From Salinimicrobium sp. TH3 (GTDB taxonomy: Bacteria > Bacteroidota > Bacteroidia > Flavobacteriales > Flavobacteriaceae), in assembly GCF_026676115.1 (NCBI RefSeq), contig NZ_JAPONB010000012.1, positions 29,346 to 93,345 on the forward strand: a DNA stretch of 64,000 nt, in the 5' to 3' direction. Made by a program: the position numbers and the translations under genes. Below the pieces are notes generated by a model. It worked only from the letters and a program-made list of their open reading frames with translations, did not search any database and was not told the origin of the DNA. Numbering within the stretch: position 1 is the first letter of the stretch; the number at the start of each line of letters is the position of its first letter. Below are positions 8,321-18,185 of this stretch, one piece after another.

Positions 8321-8416
8321 TTAAATGAGCGAAAACAAATAGATCATATAAAAGGCCGCCACTAATCCAAATACAAAGACAGCAAAAACAACCGCTTTAT
8401 TAATTTTAAACTTCAT
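8321..8416 (-). CDS. Putative 31-residue single-pass membrane peptide
   Basis: The frame encodes a short peptide starting MKFKINKAVVFAVFVFGL and ending YLFSLI. It has a basic N-terminus (three Lys in seven residues) followed by one hydrophobic helix of about 22 residues, the layout of small inner-membrane proteins. An A/G-rich stretch precedes the ATG and a bidirectional terminator follows the stop. It sits between convergent/divergent gene groups with no other feature. No family is recognised; conservation in related genomes would decide it. Confidence 0.45.
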   Translation of the reverse strand: MKFKINKAVVFAVFVFGLVAAFYMIYLFSLI

Positions 8417-8534
8417 TAATTCTTAATTCTTGTTTAAATGTAAAAAATACCTTTTATCGTTCAGGATCATTAACAAAGGTTTAGTTTAAATTCAATAAAT
8501 ATTCGACGAAATACCCGTTTTTAACGTTAAACGG

Positions 8535-9257
8535 TTAGGTTGTAGTAGATTTCTTTTGCTTACTCCTAAATCTTATGTTTAGCATTTCGATACAAAGAGA
8601 GAAGAATACCGCGAAGTAAATATATCCTTTAGGAACATGATATTGCAATGCTTCCATGACCAGCATAAATCCTATTAAAATAAGGAAAGACAGTGCGAGG
8701 ATTTGTATAGTGGGGTATTTGTTCACAAATTCTCCAATAGCTTTGGCAAAGATCATCATAACGATAATGGAGACTATGACGGCAATAACCATAAGTACAA
8801 GTTCATCTGTCAAACCTACTGCCGTCAAAATAGAATCGAATGAAAAAATGATGTCCAGCATGACGATCTGGAATATGGCATAACCAAAAGAGGAAATCTG
8901 TTTTAGTTCATGCTCATGTTCATCTCCTTCCACTTTTGAGTGAATTTCCATAATTGACTTGAGAAGCAGGAAGATTCCCCCGGCGGCCAGTATAATATCA
9001 CGCCAACTAAAATCATACCCAAACATAGAAAAAACGGGTTCGGTTAAACTTATGAGCCAGGTGATGCTAAACAATAAAGCAATCCTCATTATCAAAGCAA
9101 GAGAAAGACCTGCAAGACGGGCCTTATTTTGTTGTTCTTTGGGAAGTTTGCCTGCTACAATAGAGATAAAAATAATGTTGTCAATGCCCAGAACGATCTC
9201 CATAAAAGTCAATGTGAGGAGCGCGATCCAGGTGTCTACTTGAAGAAAAATGTCCAT
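8535..9257 (-). CDS. TerC-family integral membrane protein
   Basis: A 240-residue protein with about seven hydrophobic segments. TerC marks are MEIVLGIDNIIFISI (residues 20-34) and the second acidic helix IVMLDIIFSFDSILTAVGLTD (130-150); these intramembrane Asp residues are thought to bind metal. A His/Glu-rich loop (GDEHEHEL, about 111-118) lies between the two halves. Relatives such as Alx and YceF/YkoY are linked to manganese export or metalation of secreted proteins. Single gene, divergent from the PH-like gene. Confidence 0.92.
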   Translation of the reverse strand: MDIFLQVDTWIALLTLTFMEIVLGIDNIIFISIVAGKLPKEQQNKARLAGLSLALIMRIALLFSITWLISLTEPVFSMFGYDFSWRDIILAAGGIFLLLKSIMEIHSKVEGDEHEHELKQISSFGYAIFQIVMLDIIFSFDSILTAVGLTDELVLMVIAVIVSIIVMMIFAKAIGEFVNKYPTIQILALSFLILIGFMLVMEALQYHVPKGYIYFAVFFSLCIEMLNIRFRSKQKKSTTT

Positions 9258-9442
9258 AAAAAAGATGAGAAATTTTGGTTGAGCAGGTGAAGGTATAGCA
9301 TACTATTCTTACACCAAATCTTTCTTAGAAAAGTTTAAGGTTCTAAAATTAAAATTGGCTTCCCAATTTTTTATTCATCTTCCACTAATTTTCTACGGAA
9401 CCTGTAAAACGACCAGAACAGAATATTTCTTAGCTTTAAAGA

Positions 9443-9892
9443 ATGAGAGAGAGCGTTTTCAAGGAATCACAAAAATTCTCCCAATGGTGGTTGTGGCTAT
9501 TATTACTGTCTCTTGGTGCTTTACTTTTCTATACGGCCCCTGCCAACCTGGGAGCCTTAATACTCCTAGTGGTAAGCCTTCTCTTCCTGGTCATGCGGTT
9601 AGTGACACAAGTTGACAAAGAAGGGATAAGGTACCGGTTTTTCCCATTTATCAAAAGGCGTTATCAATGGCACGAAATAGCTTCTGCCAAGGTGGTGGAT
9701 TACGGCTTTGTTGGCGGTTGGGGGATACGGCTTTTTACCTCTTACGGGACAATTTATAATGTAAAAGGTAGCAAGGGTTTGGCGGTGGAACTTAAAGACG
9801 GTAAGAAATTTTGTCTTGGAACACAAAAGCCTGAAGAACTTCAAAATATACTTTCATCAATACTTTCTAAACCTTCTAAAAATGGTAATTAA
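9443..9892 (+). CDS. Small membrane protein with bacterial PH-like domain
   Basis: A 149-residue protein with two adjacent transmembrane helices (about residues 16-33 and 36-54), then a soluble part with IRYRFFPFIKRRYQWHEI, GWGIRLF and VELKDGKKFCLGTQKP. This two-helix plus beta-rich layout matches bacterial PH-domain membrane proteins in which the W-x-E-I strand starts the domain. Role unknown. Its end overlaps the NTF2-like gene by 11 bp, suggesting co-expression. Confidence 0.7.
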   Translation: MRESVFKESQKFSQWWLWLLLLSLGALLFYTAPANLGALILLVVSLLFLVMRLVTQVDKEGIRYRFFPFIKRRYQWHEIASAKVVDYGFVGGWGIRLFTSYGTIYNVKGSKGLAVELKDGKKFCLGTQKPEELQNILSSILSKPSKNGN

Positions 9893-10376
9893 AGCATTTC
9901 TTTATTCTTTTTTCGCATTTTTCATTACTCTGCCTGTTCTTTCCCAGGAAGCCAGAGATTCTGAACTTTTCCAAACCCTAAAAAAGAAGGACAGCCTTTT
10001 GTTCGATGCAGGGTTTAACCACTGCGACATCGCTGCTTTTGAGCATCTAATAAGTGAGGATCTTGAATTTTATCACGACCAGGGAGGCCTTACCACGAAT
10101 AAAAAAGATTTCCTCAACAATGTGCGAAACAACATTTGCTCCTCCCCTAACAAAAAACCATTTAGAAAATTAGATGCAGAAAGCCTGCAGGTCTATCCAT
10201 TGTACCAGAACGGCAAATTATACGGCGCAATTCAAAAGGGGCGGCATGATTTCTTCATTAAGGAGCCGGGGAAGGAACTGTACCAAACCAGTACTGCTCT
10301 TTTTACTCATGTATGGCTCCTGGAAGATGAAAAATGGATCCTAAAACGGGTACTAAGCTATGATCACAAAGGCTAG
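9882..10376 (+). CDS. Secreted NTF2-like (DUF4440-type) protein
   Basis: A 164-residue protein with a signal peptide ending at VLSQ (about residue 21), then FQTLKKKDSLLFDAGFNHCDIAAFEHLISEDLEFYHDQGG, the start of an NTF2-like/SnoaL-like fold as in DUF4440 proteins. The Trp-x-L-E-D-E-K-W end with KRVLSYDH closes the fold. I chose the ATG at 9882 because it gives a clean signal peptide. Probably periplasmic; ligand or activity unknown. It ends before a bidirectional terminator. Confidence 0.75.
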   Translation: MVIKAFLYSFFAFFITLPVLSQEARDSELFQTLKKKDSLLFDAGFNHCDIAAFEHLISEDLEFYHDQGGLTTNKKDFLNNVRNNICSSPNKKPFRKLDAESLQVYPLYQNGKLYGAIQKGRHDFFIKEPGKELYQTSTALFTHVWLLEDEKWILKRVLSYDHKG

Positions 10377-10465
10377 AGGTTCAAAAAAAGCATTTTCTGC
10401 TGTCAATTAATTTTCACTTCTACACTTCTCTTTTAGATGAACTGGATCCTATTAGGGATCAAATA

Positions 10466-10494
10466 AAAAGGCCGCAGAATTTCTGCGGCCTTTT
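10466..10494. terminator. Bidirectional terminator between convergent genes
   Basis: Perfect stem AAAAGGCCGCAGA / TCTGCGGCCTTTT with a 3-nt loop. The A-run on one side and T-run on the other let it stop both the NTF2-like gene from the left and the PepSY-like lipoprotein gene from the right. Confidence 0.88.
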
Positions 10495-10515
10495 AAACTT
10501 TATTTTATTTCAAGA

Positions 10516-11289
10516 TTAACCATCACTATTGTCATCGTCGTCGTCATCATCATCATCATCGTCATCATCTCCATTGTGATCATCAACGCTCACGAAAGCA
10601 CCTCCAGAATCAAATTTTAGCTCCATACCATTGTTCAAAGTAACCTCAAAAGAATTGTCATCCTCTTTTTCGGCTTCAATGATGCTGTTGTCTGGATAAT
10701 TTTCGGCTATATAATCTCTTATCACCTGCGGCAATTCTGATACTGCAATGTCATCATCATCCTTGTCATCGTTATCATCATCGTCTGCACGGCCCAGGAA
10801 TTCCCCGTCGGCGTCAAAGATCAATTCTACATCATTGGAGAGTTCAATTTCATAATTCCCATTGTTTTCCTTTTCTGCTTCTTCAATGGTGGTACCGGGG
10901 AAGTATGTGGTGACGAAATTCCTTATGTTTTCAGGAAGACTTGCCGGTGCAATGTGCTCATCTCCAAAATCATCGTCATCATCGTCATCAATTCCCAGGA
11001 AGTTTCCCTGCTGATCAAAAATAAGTTCTGTTTCGTCGTTGAGCTCTACCTCGTAATTATTGTTATCCTCAATTTCGGACTCATAAATGGTGTTTTCGGG
11101 GTAATGGGTACTTATGTAATCAAGGATTACCTGTGGTAGCGCGGCTGTGTTCACATGATTATCGGCTCGTGGCGCTGTGAGGTTGAGATCCACATCTGTT
11201 CCATTATCTCCGCCATCATCATCACTTGAACAGGAATTAAAAGTGAGCATGGCCACAATTGCCAGGCTAAAAAGCTTCAGTTCTTTCAT
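10516..11289 (-). CDS. Lipoprotein with three PepSY-like repeats and Asp-rich linkers
   Basis: A 257-residue predicted lipoprotein (lipobox NSC, Cys20, followed by SSDDDGGD, an acidic sorting-type stretch). Three repeats of about 55 residues each follow, each with the pattern LP-x-x-I-R-x-Y/F-I/V-x-x-x-YP, an E-x-E-K/x-x-NN-x-YEV/I-x-L core and ELIFD-x-x-G-x-FL, typical of PepSY-like (BLIP-like) domains. Linkers and the C-terminus are runs of Asp (up to a dozen) encoded by GAT/GAC repeats. Possibly Ca-binding or an envelope stress sensor; function unknown. Confidence 0.85.
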   Translation of the reverse strand: MKELKLFSLAIVAMLTFNSCSSDDDGGDNGTDVDLNLTAPRADNHVNTAALPQVILDYISTHYPENTIYESEIEDNNNYEVELNDETELIFDQQGNFLGIDDDDDDDFGDEHIAPASLPENIRNFVTTYFPGTTIEEAEKENNGNYEIELSNDVELIFDADGEFLGRADDDDNDDKDDDDIAVSELPQVIRDYIAENYPDNSIIEAEKEDDNSFEVTLNNGMELKFDSGGAFVSVDDHNGDDDDDDDDDDDDDNSDG

Positions 11290-11488
11290 AATACAATTAT
11301 TTATAGTGGTTTGCGCCTGTAAAACGCGGGAACTGGCTTCAAATTTTAAACTGCTGCAGATTTAGCACAATTTTAGCATTAACCGGGTTTTCTTAACTTT
11401 TGCTTATTCGGAAAAAAATTGCTCCAGGCCTGCCTGCCTCGCACCTCGATCCCTTAAAATTCAATTGCGTAGCGTTCTGAATTACGAA

Positions 11489-12835
11489 TCATTCAGAAGA
11501 AGAGTCTACAGCTTTTATTACTTCTTGCAGAAATGTATTAATATTAAAATCGGGGTGCTCCACCAGTCCCAGACGAACCACTACCAGGTCTTTCGAAGGA
11601 ATAATAAACACATGCTGCCCCTGGAAACCGTTAGCTGAAAACAGATCCCGCGGCACATCGGGATATAATCCGCCGGCATTGAGCCAAAAATGTGCACCAT
11701 ATTCACCATTGGAGCCCTCGACAGGTTTTACAGTGTATTCCACCCAATCTTTGTTGATGATCTGTTCCCCATTCCAGTTCCCCTCATTAAGGTACAGCAA
11801 ACCGAATTTTGCCCAGTCGCGGGCAGTGGCCCAGGAATAGGAAGATCCTACATAGTTCCCGGCAAGATCGGTTTCCAGGGTCATGGAATGCATTCCTATC
11901 TTATCAATAAGTTCCTTGTACCAAAAGTCCAGGTAATCCCGGTAGGAACTAAATTGATCCCGAATAAGGCCTGATAGAAGATTAGAGGTACCCGAGGAAT
12001 AGTTCCAGATGCTACCCGGCTCGCCAACCAGGGGTTTGTAAAGCTGCACTTCACTCATATCTTCGGCCAGAAAAAGCATTTTTGTAACATCTGATATTTT
12101 AGTGTAATCTTCTTCCCAGGCGAGTCCGCTGTTCATGTGCAGGAGATCATTGATCGTGATCTGATTTCTTTCATCCTCCTCCCATTCCGGGAAAAGGTGG
12201 TCCTGTTCCAGATCAATTTCTCCCTGTTTTTCCAACACCCCGAGTACGGCACTGGTAATACTTTTAGTCATGGACCAGCCCAATAATTTTGTGTCTTCAG
12301 AAAAACCCGGCGCATATCTTTCGGCTATTAGGTGATCTTTATAAAGAATTACGACAGCCCTGGTTTTATGCTCCTCTAAAAAGGCATTTTCAAGTGCTGT
12401 TTCCAGCTGAGCAGCATTAACTTCAGCAAAAACCGTATCCCGCGGACTCTCATGTCCATAGGGATAAGGCGCTGCAACAGGAGTTTGCACCCGCTGCGGG
12501 CTTGCTTCCGGCAGGTCATTTTTATCACTTCCTTCGGGAAGAAGAGTGCAACCGAGTCCGGGATTAAACTGTGCCGTACGCTTTTTAAGCCCAAAGACAG
12601 TAGCTGAAGCTGAACGTTTATCATAATCTATTTCATAGTCTGCAAGATCTACAGGGTCAAAGCCGTTGTCCTGGGAAGCTACGGTCTCGGGATCACGATT
12701 GGCTTCAAATACGCAGGAACAATGGTTCTTCGCTGCAAAACCGGTGATGAGATTAAGACGGGGATAGTAGATGTAAGCAACAATTCCAAGGGCGAGGAGA
12801 ATGAAGATAATAACGGCAGTAAAGATCTTTTTCAT
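11489..12835 (-). CDS. Serine hydrolase (class C beta-lactamase family), membrane-anchored
   Basis: A 448-residue protein with an N-terminal transmembrane anchor (about residues 5-23), a spacer of about 110 residues containing Cys39/Cys41, and a beta-lactamase-related domain. The SxxK catalytic motif is SMTK (188-191) and the YxN equivalent is YSSGTSN near 285, which is less canonical. The C-terminus has GQHVFIIPSKDLVVVRLG. Family members include esterases, DD-peptidases and 6-aminohexanoate-dimer hydrolases; EstB/NylB-like activity fits better than resistance. Single gene with a periplasmic catalytic domain. Confidence 0.85.
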   Translation of the reverse strand: MKKIFTAVIIFILLALGIVAYIYYPRLNLITGFAAKNHCSCVFEANRDPETVASQDNGFDPVDLADYEIDYDKRSASATVFGLKKRTAQFNPGLGCTLLPEGSDKNDLPEASPQRVQTPVAAPYPYGHESPRDTVFAEVNAAQLETALENAFLEEHKTRAVVILYKDHLIAERYAPGFSEDTKLLGWSMTKSITSAVLGVLEKQGEIDLEQDHLFPEWEEDERNQITINDLLHMNSGLAWEEDYTKISDVTKMLFLAEDMSEVQLYKPLVGEPGSIWNYSSGTSNLLSGLIRDQFSSYRDYLDFWYKELIDKIGMHSMTLETDLAGNYVGSSYSWATARDWAKFGLLYLNEGNWNGEQIINKDWVEYTVKPVEGSNGEYGAHFWLNAGGLYPDVPRDLFSANGFQGQHVFIIPSKDLVVVRLGLVEHPDFNINTFLQEVIKAVDSSSE

Positions 12836-12986
12836 GGAGAAATATTGGGAATTTAAATATAAACGTAAATCCCAATACCCTCCAAAAATGAGGGAATAAT
12901 ATGGTTCTATTACAGAATTAAATATAACCGGAATAGTGTCTGGAAAAGTTTAGACCCTCTTATCCATAGATCCTTTGTCCCGTTTT

Positions 12987-14609
12987 TTATAAAATATAAC
13001 TAAGAACCTGGGTGAAAATGATAATAGCAACCAGCGCAAAAGGATATACAGTTGCATAAGCTACCTGTGGGCCTTCACTACTTGTCATTGAATCAACAGC
13101 ACTTAGCCCCGGGGTACTGGTCATACCACCTGTCAAAGCTCCCAACACTGACAGAAAATTCATTTGAAGAAAAAGCCTGGCTACCAGGACTACAAAGATC
13201 ATTGGGATTAAAGTTATCGCCGCCCCAATTGCAAAGAGACTCAGCCCATACTCCTGTATGGTAGGACCTAACTGGCTTCCTGCAGCCAGGCCTACAGGAA
13301 TTAAAAAGAGTAAAAGACCAAATTGCCGGAGGATGTGATTTCCGGTTCCCGGAAGATTCCATAAAATTGGTCCTGTTTTTCCAATTCTGCTCAAAACAAG
13401 GGCAGCTAACAATACCCCGCCTGTAAGACCCAGTGAAAATGAGCTTCCCCCGGGAAGAGGTATTTCAATATTCCCCAGGACCAAGCCAATTACGATACCC
13501 AGTGCTACCGGTAAAAAACTGGTAGTTTCCACTTCCTTCATGCTATCACCAAAAAGCAAACTGAGACCATTGACATTTCCCCTGGTGGAGGAAATAAAAA
13601 GCCGGTCACCAAATTTTAGTTTTACAGATGGTCTTGCAGGCAGATCAATACCTGCCCTTCTAATCCTGGTAACGGTAGCTTTATAATTCTCTCTTAAGTT
13701 TAATTCCCCTAAGGTTTTGTTTACCACATTACGTTTTGAAACTACATACCATCTTACTTCAAACATACCGCTCTCGGGGATATCGATCTCTGTTGGCTTT
13801 CCTAAAAGCAATTCTACTCTTTTGAGCGCTTCATTCGTCCCTACAGCACGTACGAGATCACCCTTTCGCAGAACAAGATCTGCTGCAGGGGGAATGGACG
13901 TTTCATTTGCCCTCATGACCCTGGAAATATTCGCCTTGGTCATTAGCCTAATATCTAATTCCCTAATAGTTTTCCCGTCGGCATTCTCATTGGTTATTAT
14001 GAAATTCTTATGGGTAACTTCAGGGATTTGGGTTTGGGTTTCTTCTGCATATTTCTGTTCTTCCTTAGCCATATTGGTGGCAAAAATTTTTGGAATCAGC
14101 CTAACGAAAAGGATTACCCCTACAACCCCAAAAGGATAAGCAATCCCATATCCAATAGATGCCAAAGATGAGCCCGTAGCTTCAATAGCTGCTGCCAGAC
14201 CCGGCGTGCTGGTTAGCGCTCCCGAAAACAAGCCTACAGAGATCCTGTAGTCAATATCAAAAACGATGGCTGAGACAAAAGTTGTAATAGCACCCACCAC
14301 AACAGTCAAAAAAGCCATACTTATAAGTTTCATTCCTTGCGACTTATAAACTTCAAAAAAAGTGGGCCCGGCCTGCATTCCAATAGTAAAGATGAAAAGC
14401 AATAACCCTATTTGCTGAATGATTCCCGGAAAGGCAAACTCAATGCCCTGAGAAAACATTACATAGCCATAGAACATGGCAACAAAAATCACGGCCGAAG
14501 AATCCAGGGAGAGACCCCTAAAGGATACCTTACCCAGAATGATACCTATACCAATGATTATGAACAGAGCAACATAGTCAACGCTAAGGAAGTCAAGGAG
14601 TGAAGACAT
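12987..14609 (-). CDS. AspT/YidE-type transporter with two TrkA-C (RCK_C) domains
   Basis: A 540-residue inner-membrane protein with two hydrophobic halves. Each half contains the family duplication motif: GLFSGALTSTPGLAAAIEA in the first and GALTGGMTSTPGLSAVDSM in the second. Between them lie two soluble RCK_C/TrkA-C domains (about residues 205-290 and 290-375). This is the aspartate:alanine exchanger / YidE / YbjL fold. The substrate is not given by sequence; a small dicarboxylate or amino acid is likely. Single gene placed beside the fermentation genes. Confidence 0.88.
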   Translation of the reverse strand: MSSLLDFLSVDYVALFIIIGIGIILGKVSFRGLSLDSSAVIFVAMFYGYVMFSQGIEFAFPGIIQQIGLLLFIFTIGMQAGPTFFEVYKSQGMKLISMAFLTVVVGAITTFVSAIVFDIDYRISVGLFSGALTSTPGLAAAIEATGSSLASIGYGIAYPFGVVGVILFVRLIPKIFATNMAKEEQKYAEETQTQIPEVTHKNFIITNENADGKTIRELDIRLMTKANISRVMRANETSIPPAADLVLRKGDLVRAVGTNEALKRVELLLGKPTEIDIPESGMFEVRWYVVSKRNVVNKTLGELNLRENYKATVTRIRRAGIDLPARPSVKLKFGDRLFISSTRGNVNGLSLLFGDSMKEVETTSFLPVALGIVIGLVLGNIEIPLPGGSSFSLGLTGGVLLAALVLSRIGKTGPILWNLPGTGNHILRQFGLLLFLIPVGLAAGSQLGPTIQEYGLSLFAIGAAITLIPMIFVVLVARLFLQMNFLSVLGALTGGMTSTPGLSAVDSMTSSEGPQVAYATVYPFALVAIIIFTQVLSYIL

Positions 14610-14813
14610 TTAAGATCTGATTTTAATTACTTTCAACCGTCGATAAACCACTTAAAAATGGCTTTTTGAAAAACAATTTTCCGCTGCAAAGATCAGGCAT
14701 TTGGTACAAGATTTAACGTGTCTTCCTAAAAAAAGCAAGGGATCAAATGGAAATTTATTATCACCAACAATTCTTAATTCTTGCTTCTTGATTCTTGAGC
14801 ATATCGGTGTTTT

Positions 14814-15602
14814 TTAATTCACCCGCACATCCTGAAAGTAATTCCTGAAAATGGCTGCAGTTTTTTCCAGGATTTGAGTGTCGGGTGGATTTACATCTTT
14901 AAGCTTGTATTCCATTCCCAAAGCTTCCCACTTATGCACCCCTAACTGGTGATAAGGCAGGATCTCTACCCGCTCTATAGTTTTGTAGTTTTTAAAATGT
15001 TGTCCAAGCCCATGTAAATGCTCCTCCTGGTCACTCCAACCAGGAACCAGCACATATCTTAGCCACATAGGCTTTCCCGTGGACTCCCTGTATTCGGCTA
15101 CTTTAAAAGTGCTGGTATTAGAAACGCGGGTAAGTTTTTTGTGCCATTCATTGTTGAAATGCTTCACGTCCAGCATTAGCAGATCGGTTACATCCAGCAG
15201 GTCCTTTGCAGGCTTATCAATGAGACGGCCATTGGAATCAAGTACCGTATTGATGTTTTCTTCATGCAGCCTGTCGAAAAGTTTTTTAATGATGCTGCGT
15301 TGCAGTAGCGGTTCTCCACCGGATACGGTAACCCCTCCTTTTTTTCTAAAGTAAGGCTTCTGTTTGATCGCCCTGCTTACAAGCTCTTCGATCTCCAAAA
15401 AATGCCCGCCCTTTACATCCATTGTGTCGGGATTAGCACAGTAAAGACAGCGAAATTGGCATCCCTGGACAAATACCACCATTCGAATACCGGGGCCATC
15501 ATGGGTTCCAAAAGATTCAATGGAATGCACTCTAAGTTGTTGAGAAGATCCCGTGTTCAATTGTTCTACTTCCTGTGCAACCAGCAAACCATCTTTTATC
15601 AT
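14814..15602 (-). CDS. pflA: Pyruvate formate-lyase activating enzyme
   Basis: A 262-residue radical-SAM enzyme that installs the glycyl radical on PflB under anoxia. The 4Fe-4S motif CxxxCxxC is at Cys48/Cys52/Cys55 (GCQFRCLYCANP). Other marks are ESFGTHDGPGIR ahead of it, the GGEPLLQ SAM-binding motif and LDVKHFN. Length is close to E. coli PflA with a short N-terminal extension of about 20 residues. It lies downstream of pflB, separated by a terminator-like hairpin that may reduce its expression relative to the lyase. Confidence 0.95.
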   Translation of the reverse strand: MIKDGLLVAQEVEQLNTGSSQQLRVHSIESFGTHDGPGIRMVVFVQGCQFRCLYCANPDTMDVKGGHFLEIEELVSRAIKQKPYFRKKGGVTVSGGEPLLQRSIIKKLFDRLHEENINTVLDSNGRLIDKPAKDLLDVTDLLMLDVKHFNNEWHKKLTRVSNTSTFKVAEYRESTGKPMWLRYVLVPGWSDQEEHLHGLGQHFKNYKTIERVEILPYHQLGVHKWEALGMEYKLKDVNPPDTQILEKTAAIFRNYFQDVRVN

Positions 15603-15636
15603 AATCCTGTATTTTGTATAAAGTAATAAAAAAACA

Positions 15637-15676
15637 TCAGGAGATCGCTTTAGGGGGGAAGGCTGAAATCTCCTGA
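15637..15676 (-). terminator. Terminator/attenuator between pflB and pflA
   Basis: Inverted repeat TCAGGAGAT / ATCTCCTGA (9 bp stem, about 22-nt loop). On the minus strand it is followed by a T-rich stretch (TGTTTTTTTATTA), as expected for a terminator. It stands 32 bp past the pflB stop and about 35 bp before the pflA start, so pflA depends on read-through or its own promoter. Confidence 0.7.
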
Positions 15677-15708
15677 CGTTAATTAAAAACTCAATCCTAA
15701 ACTTAAAC

Positions 15709-17946
15709 TTACATTCTTTCGTGGAAGGTTCTTGCGATCACCTCCAGTTGATGTGCTTTTGAAAGCCTTATGAAATTCACGGCATATCCCGAAACCCTTA
15801 TTGTTAATTGCGGGTAATTCTCGGGGTGCTCGTAAGCATCCATTAAGGTTTCCCTGTTGAGCACGTTGACATTGAGATGGAAACCACCCAATCCAAAATA
15901 AGCATCCAATAATCCTGTTAGGTTATCGATCTGTGCTTCCCTGTCGCTGCCAAGAGATTTGGGTACTATTGAGAAGGTGTTTGATATTCCATCCTGCGCG
16001 TCACGGTAATCCAGCTTGGCAACAGAGTTCAAAGAAGCTATAGCTCCATGTTCATCGCGACCGTGCATAGGGTTCGCACCGGGAGCAAATGCTTCTCCTG
16101 CTTTTCTGCCATCGGGGGTTGAGCCCGTCTTTTTGCCGTACATTACATTTGAGGTAATGGTGAGCAGAGAAAGCGTGGAAAATGCATTTTTATAACATTT
16201 ATGTTTTGCCAGTTCCTGAGAAAAGAATTTGGTGATCTCACGGGCAATGTTATCCACTCTCTCGTCGTCATTCCCGAATTTTGGATATTCCCCTTCTACT
16301 TTAAAATCTACAGTAAGCCCATCTTCATTACGTATAGGTTTTACTTTACCGTATTTAATTGCCGAAAGAGAATCTGCAATGATCGATATTCCGGCTATTC
16401 CATAAGCCATGTCAATGCCGGGATCTGAATCTACAAAAGCTAATTGTGCTTTCTCGTAGTAATATTTATCGTGCATGTAATGGATGATGTTCATGGTCTT
16501 GGAATAAACCCTTGCCACTTCCACCATAGACTTTTTAAAATTGGCCATTACTGCCTCGTAGTCCAAATACTCATCCTGCAGGGAAGGTATTCCCTCCAGT
16601 AAAGACTGACCCGAATTTTCTTCGCGACCTTCATTAAGAGCCATTAATAAAGTTTTTGGAAGGTTTACACGCGCTCCAAAGAACTGTATTCTTTTCCCGA
16701 GTTCCTGGTAGGAAACGCAACATGCGATCCCATAATCATCAGATCCTCTTACTTCTCTCATTAAATCATCATTCTCATACTGTATTGAGGAAGTATCAAT
16801 AGATACCTGAGCACAAAATTCTTTAAATCCTTCAGGAAGATTCTGTGACCAAAGCACAGTAAGGTTTGGTTCGGGCGAAGCTCCAAGGTTGTAAAGAGTT
16901 TGTAAAAACCGGAAAGAAGTTTTAGTAACCTTTGTTCTGCCGTCATTGAACTGGCCACCAATAGCTTCGGTCACCCAGGTTGGGTCTCCACCAAAGATCT
17001 CATCATAAGCTTCCGGACGCAGGTGTCGAACCATGCGCAGCTTCATTACGAACTGGTCAATAAATTCCTGTGCCTCTTCTTCAGTAATAATACCTTCAGC
17101 AAGATCTTTCTCAATAAAAATATCAAGGAAAGAAGAAACGTTACCCAAAGACATCGCGGCACCATCCTGTTCTTTTACAGCGGCGAGGTAGGCCATATAC
17201 ACCCATTGTACTGCTTCCCGGGCGTTTTGTGCAGGTCTTGCAAGATCTAGACCATACATTTCACCCATCTTTTTGATGTCTTTAAGAGCTATAATTTGAT
17301 CTGTGATCTCTTCTCTTAACCTAATTTTATGTTCGGTCATTTCGCCATCCACAAGCCTCTTGTCCTCTTCTTTTGCTTCAATAAGACGATCTATTCCGTA
17401 AAGGGCTAAACGGCGGTAATCTCCAATGATCCTTCCGCGGGCATAATTGTCGGGTAATCCAGTAAGAATTCCCTGAGAACGATAATTCCTTATCTCCTCA
17501 TCGTATGCAGCAAACACAGCGTTGTTATGGTCTTTAGTATAATTAAAAACGTCTTTAACACGCTGCGTTACCTGCTGACCTTTTTCGGCCACTGCTCCTT
17601 CCACCACACGAATTCCGCCAAAAGGCTTCATGGCTCGTTTTAAAAGCTCATCTGTTTGCAGACCTACAATTACTTCAAGATCTTTATTGATATAACCTGG
17701 TCCATGACTTGTAATACTGGAGATATTTTCTGTATCAATAGCCCTGCAGCCATTCCTTTCCCTCTCCTCCTTCATTGCGATAAGGCAGGTTTCCCACAGT
17801 TCTTTTGTTCTTTCGGTGGCACCGGCCAGGAAAGAAGCGTCCCCATAATAAGGACTCACGTTTAATGTCACAAAATCCCTGACATCGATCTTCCTGTTCC
17901 AGGCTCCTTCGCGGAGCGCGAGTACTTCTTGAGATAGGTTAAGCAT
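15709..17946 (-). CDS. pflB: Pyruvate formate-lyase (formate C-acetyltransferase)
   Basis: A 745-residue glycyl-radical enzyme converting pyruvate and CoA to acetyl-CoA and formate. Visible: the adjacent active-site cysteines in GIACCVS (Cys409/Cys410) and the glycyl-radical loop RVSGYAVNF near residue 720, plus [20 protein letters not shown] chose the ATG at 17946 because it aligns with other PFL N-termini; the frame remains open to a TTG at 18012. An FNR-like box and promoter-like element lie upstream, in keeping with anaerobic induction. Confidence 0.97.
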   Translation of the reverse strand: MLNLSQEVLALREGAWNRKIDVRDFVTLNVSPYYGDASFLAGATERTKELWETCLIAMKEERERNGCRAIDTENISSITSHGPGYINKDLEVIVGLQTDELLKRAMKPFGGIRVVEGAVAEKGQQVTQRVKDVFNYTKDHNNAVFAAYDEEIRNYRSQGILTGLPDNYARGRIIGDYRRLALYGIDRLIEAKEEDKRLVDGEMTEHKIRLREEITDQIIALKDIKKMGEMYGLDLARPAQNAREAVQWVYMAYLAAVKEQDGAAMSLGNVSSFLDIFIEKDLAEGIITEEEAQEFIDQFVMKLRMVRHLRPEAYDEIFGGDPTWVTEAIGGQFNDGRTKVTKTSFRFLQTLYNLGASPEPNLTVLWSQNLPEGFKEFCAQVSIDTSSIQYENDDLMREVRGSDDYGIACCVSYQELGKRIQFFGARVNLPKTLLMALNEGREENSGQSLLEGIPSLQDEYLDYEAVMANFKKSMVEVARVYSKTMNIIHYMHDKYYYEKAQLAFVDSDPGIDMAYGIAGISIIADSLSAIKYGKVKPIRNEDGLTVDFKVEGEYPKFGNDDERVDNIAREITKFFSQELAKHKCYKNAFSTLSLLTITSNVMYGKKTGSTPDGRKAGEAFAPGANPMHGRDEHGAIASLNSVAKLDYRDAQDGISNTFSIVPKSLGSDREAQIDNLTGLLDAYFGLGGFHLNVNVLNRETLMDAYEHPENYPQLTIRVSGYAVNFIRLSKAHQLEVIARTFHERM

Positions 17947-18014
17947 AATTTTTGTTTTAGCTGAAGAAGGTATTACCCAATTATTGACAAGTACCTCTTC
18001 CTTTAATTTCAAAG

Positions 18015-18058
18015 CAAATTTCCGTCAGAAATCACAGCTCTAATATGACAATTATCAG
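18015..18058 (-). promoter_or_regulatory. FNR/CRP-like operator plus -7 element upstream of pflB
   Basis: The plus strand has aatatgacaattatcag at 18042-18058, whose core TGACAATTATCA (18046-18057) is an imperfect palindrome of TGAY-N4-RTCA type. The same 17 bases occur upstream of nrfH. Exactly 31 bases away, 18015-18022 reads GAAATTTG on the minus strand, one mismatch from TAnnTTTG. The palindrome centre would be near -42 from the start of transcription, the usual place for FNR-type activation. Regulator identity is inference. Confidence 0.65.
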
Positions 18059-18185
18059 GATTTGGCGTTCCCTACAGCCGGCAGAATTCTTCAATCGTTT
18101 TAGTTGATAACTAAAATTATAATGTGAGAATTAATAGTATGCCAATTAAAAAAACCTCTGCTACATTTAAGAAAAAAGCAAAAAA

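Noticed and set aside
10530..10570. Short ATC/GTC repeats resembling a tandem or CRISPR-like array
   Set aside because: They are codons of a poly-Asp tract in the PepSY-like lipoprotein, with no spacers.
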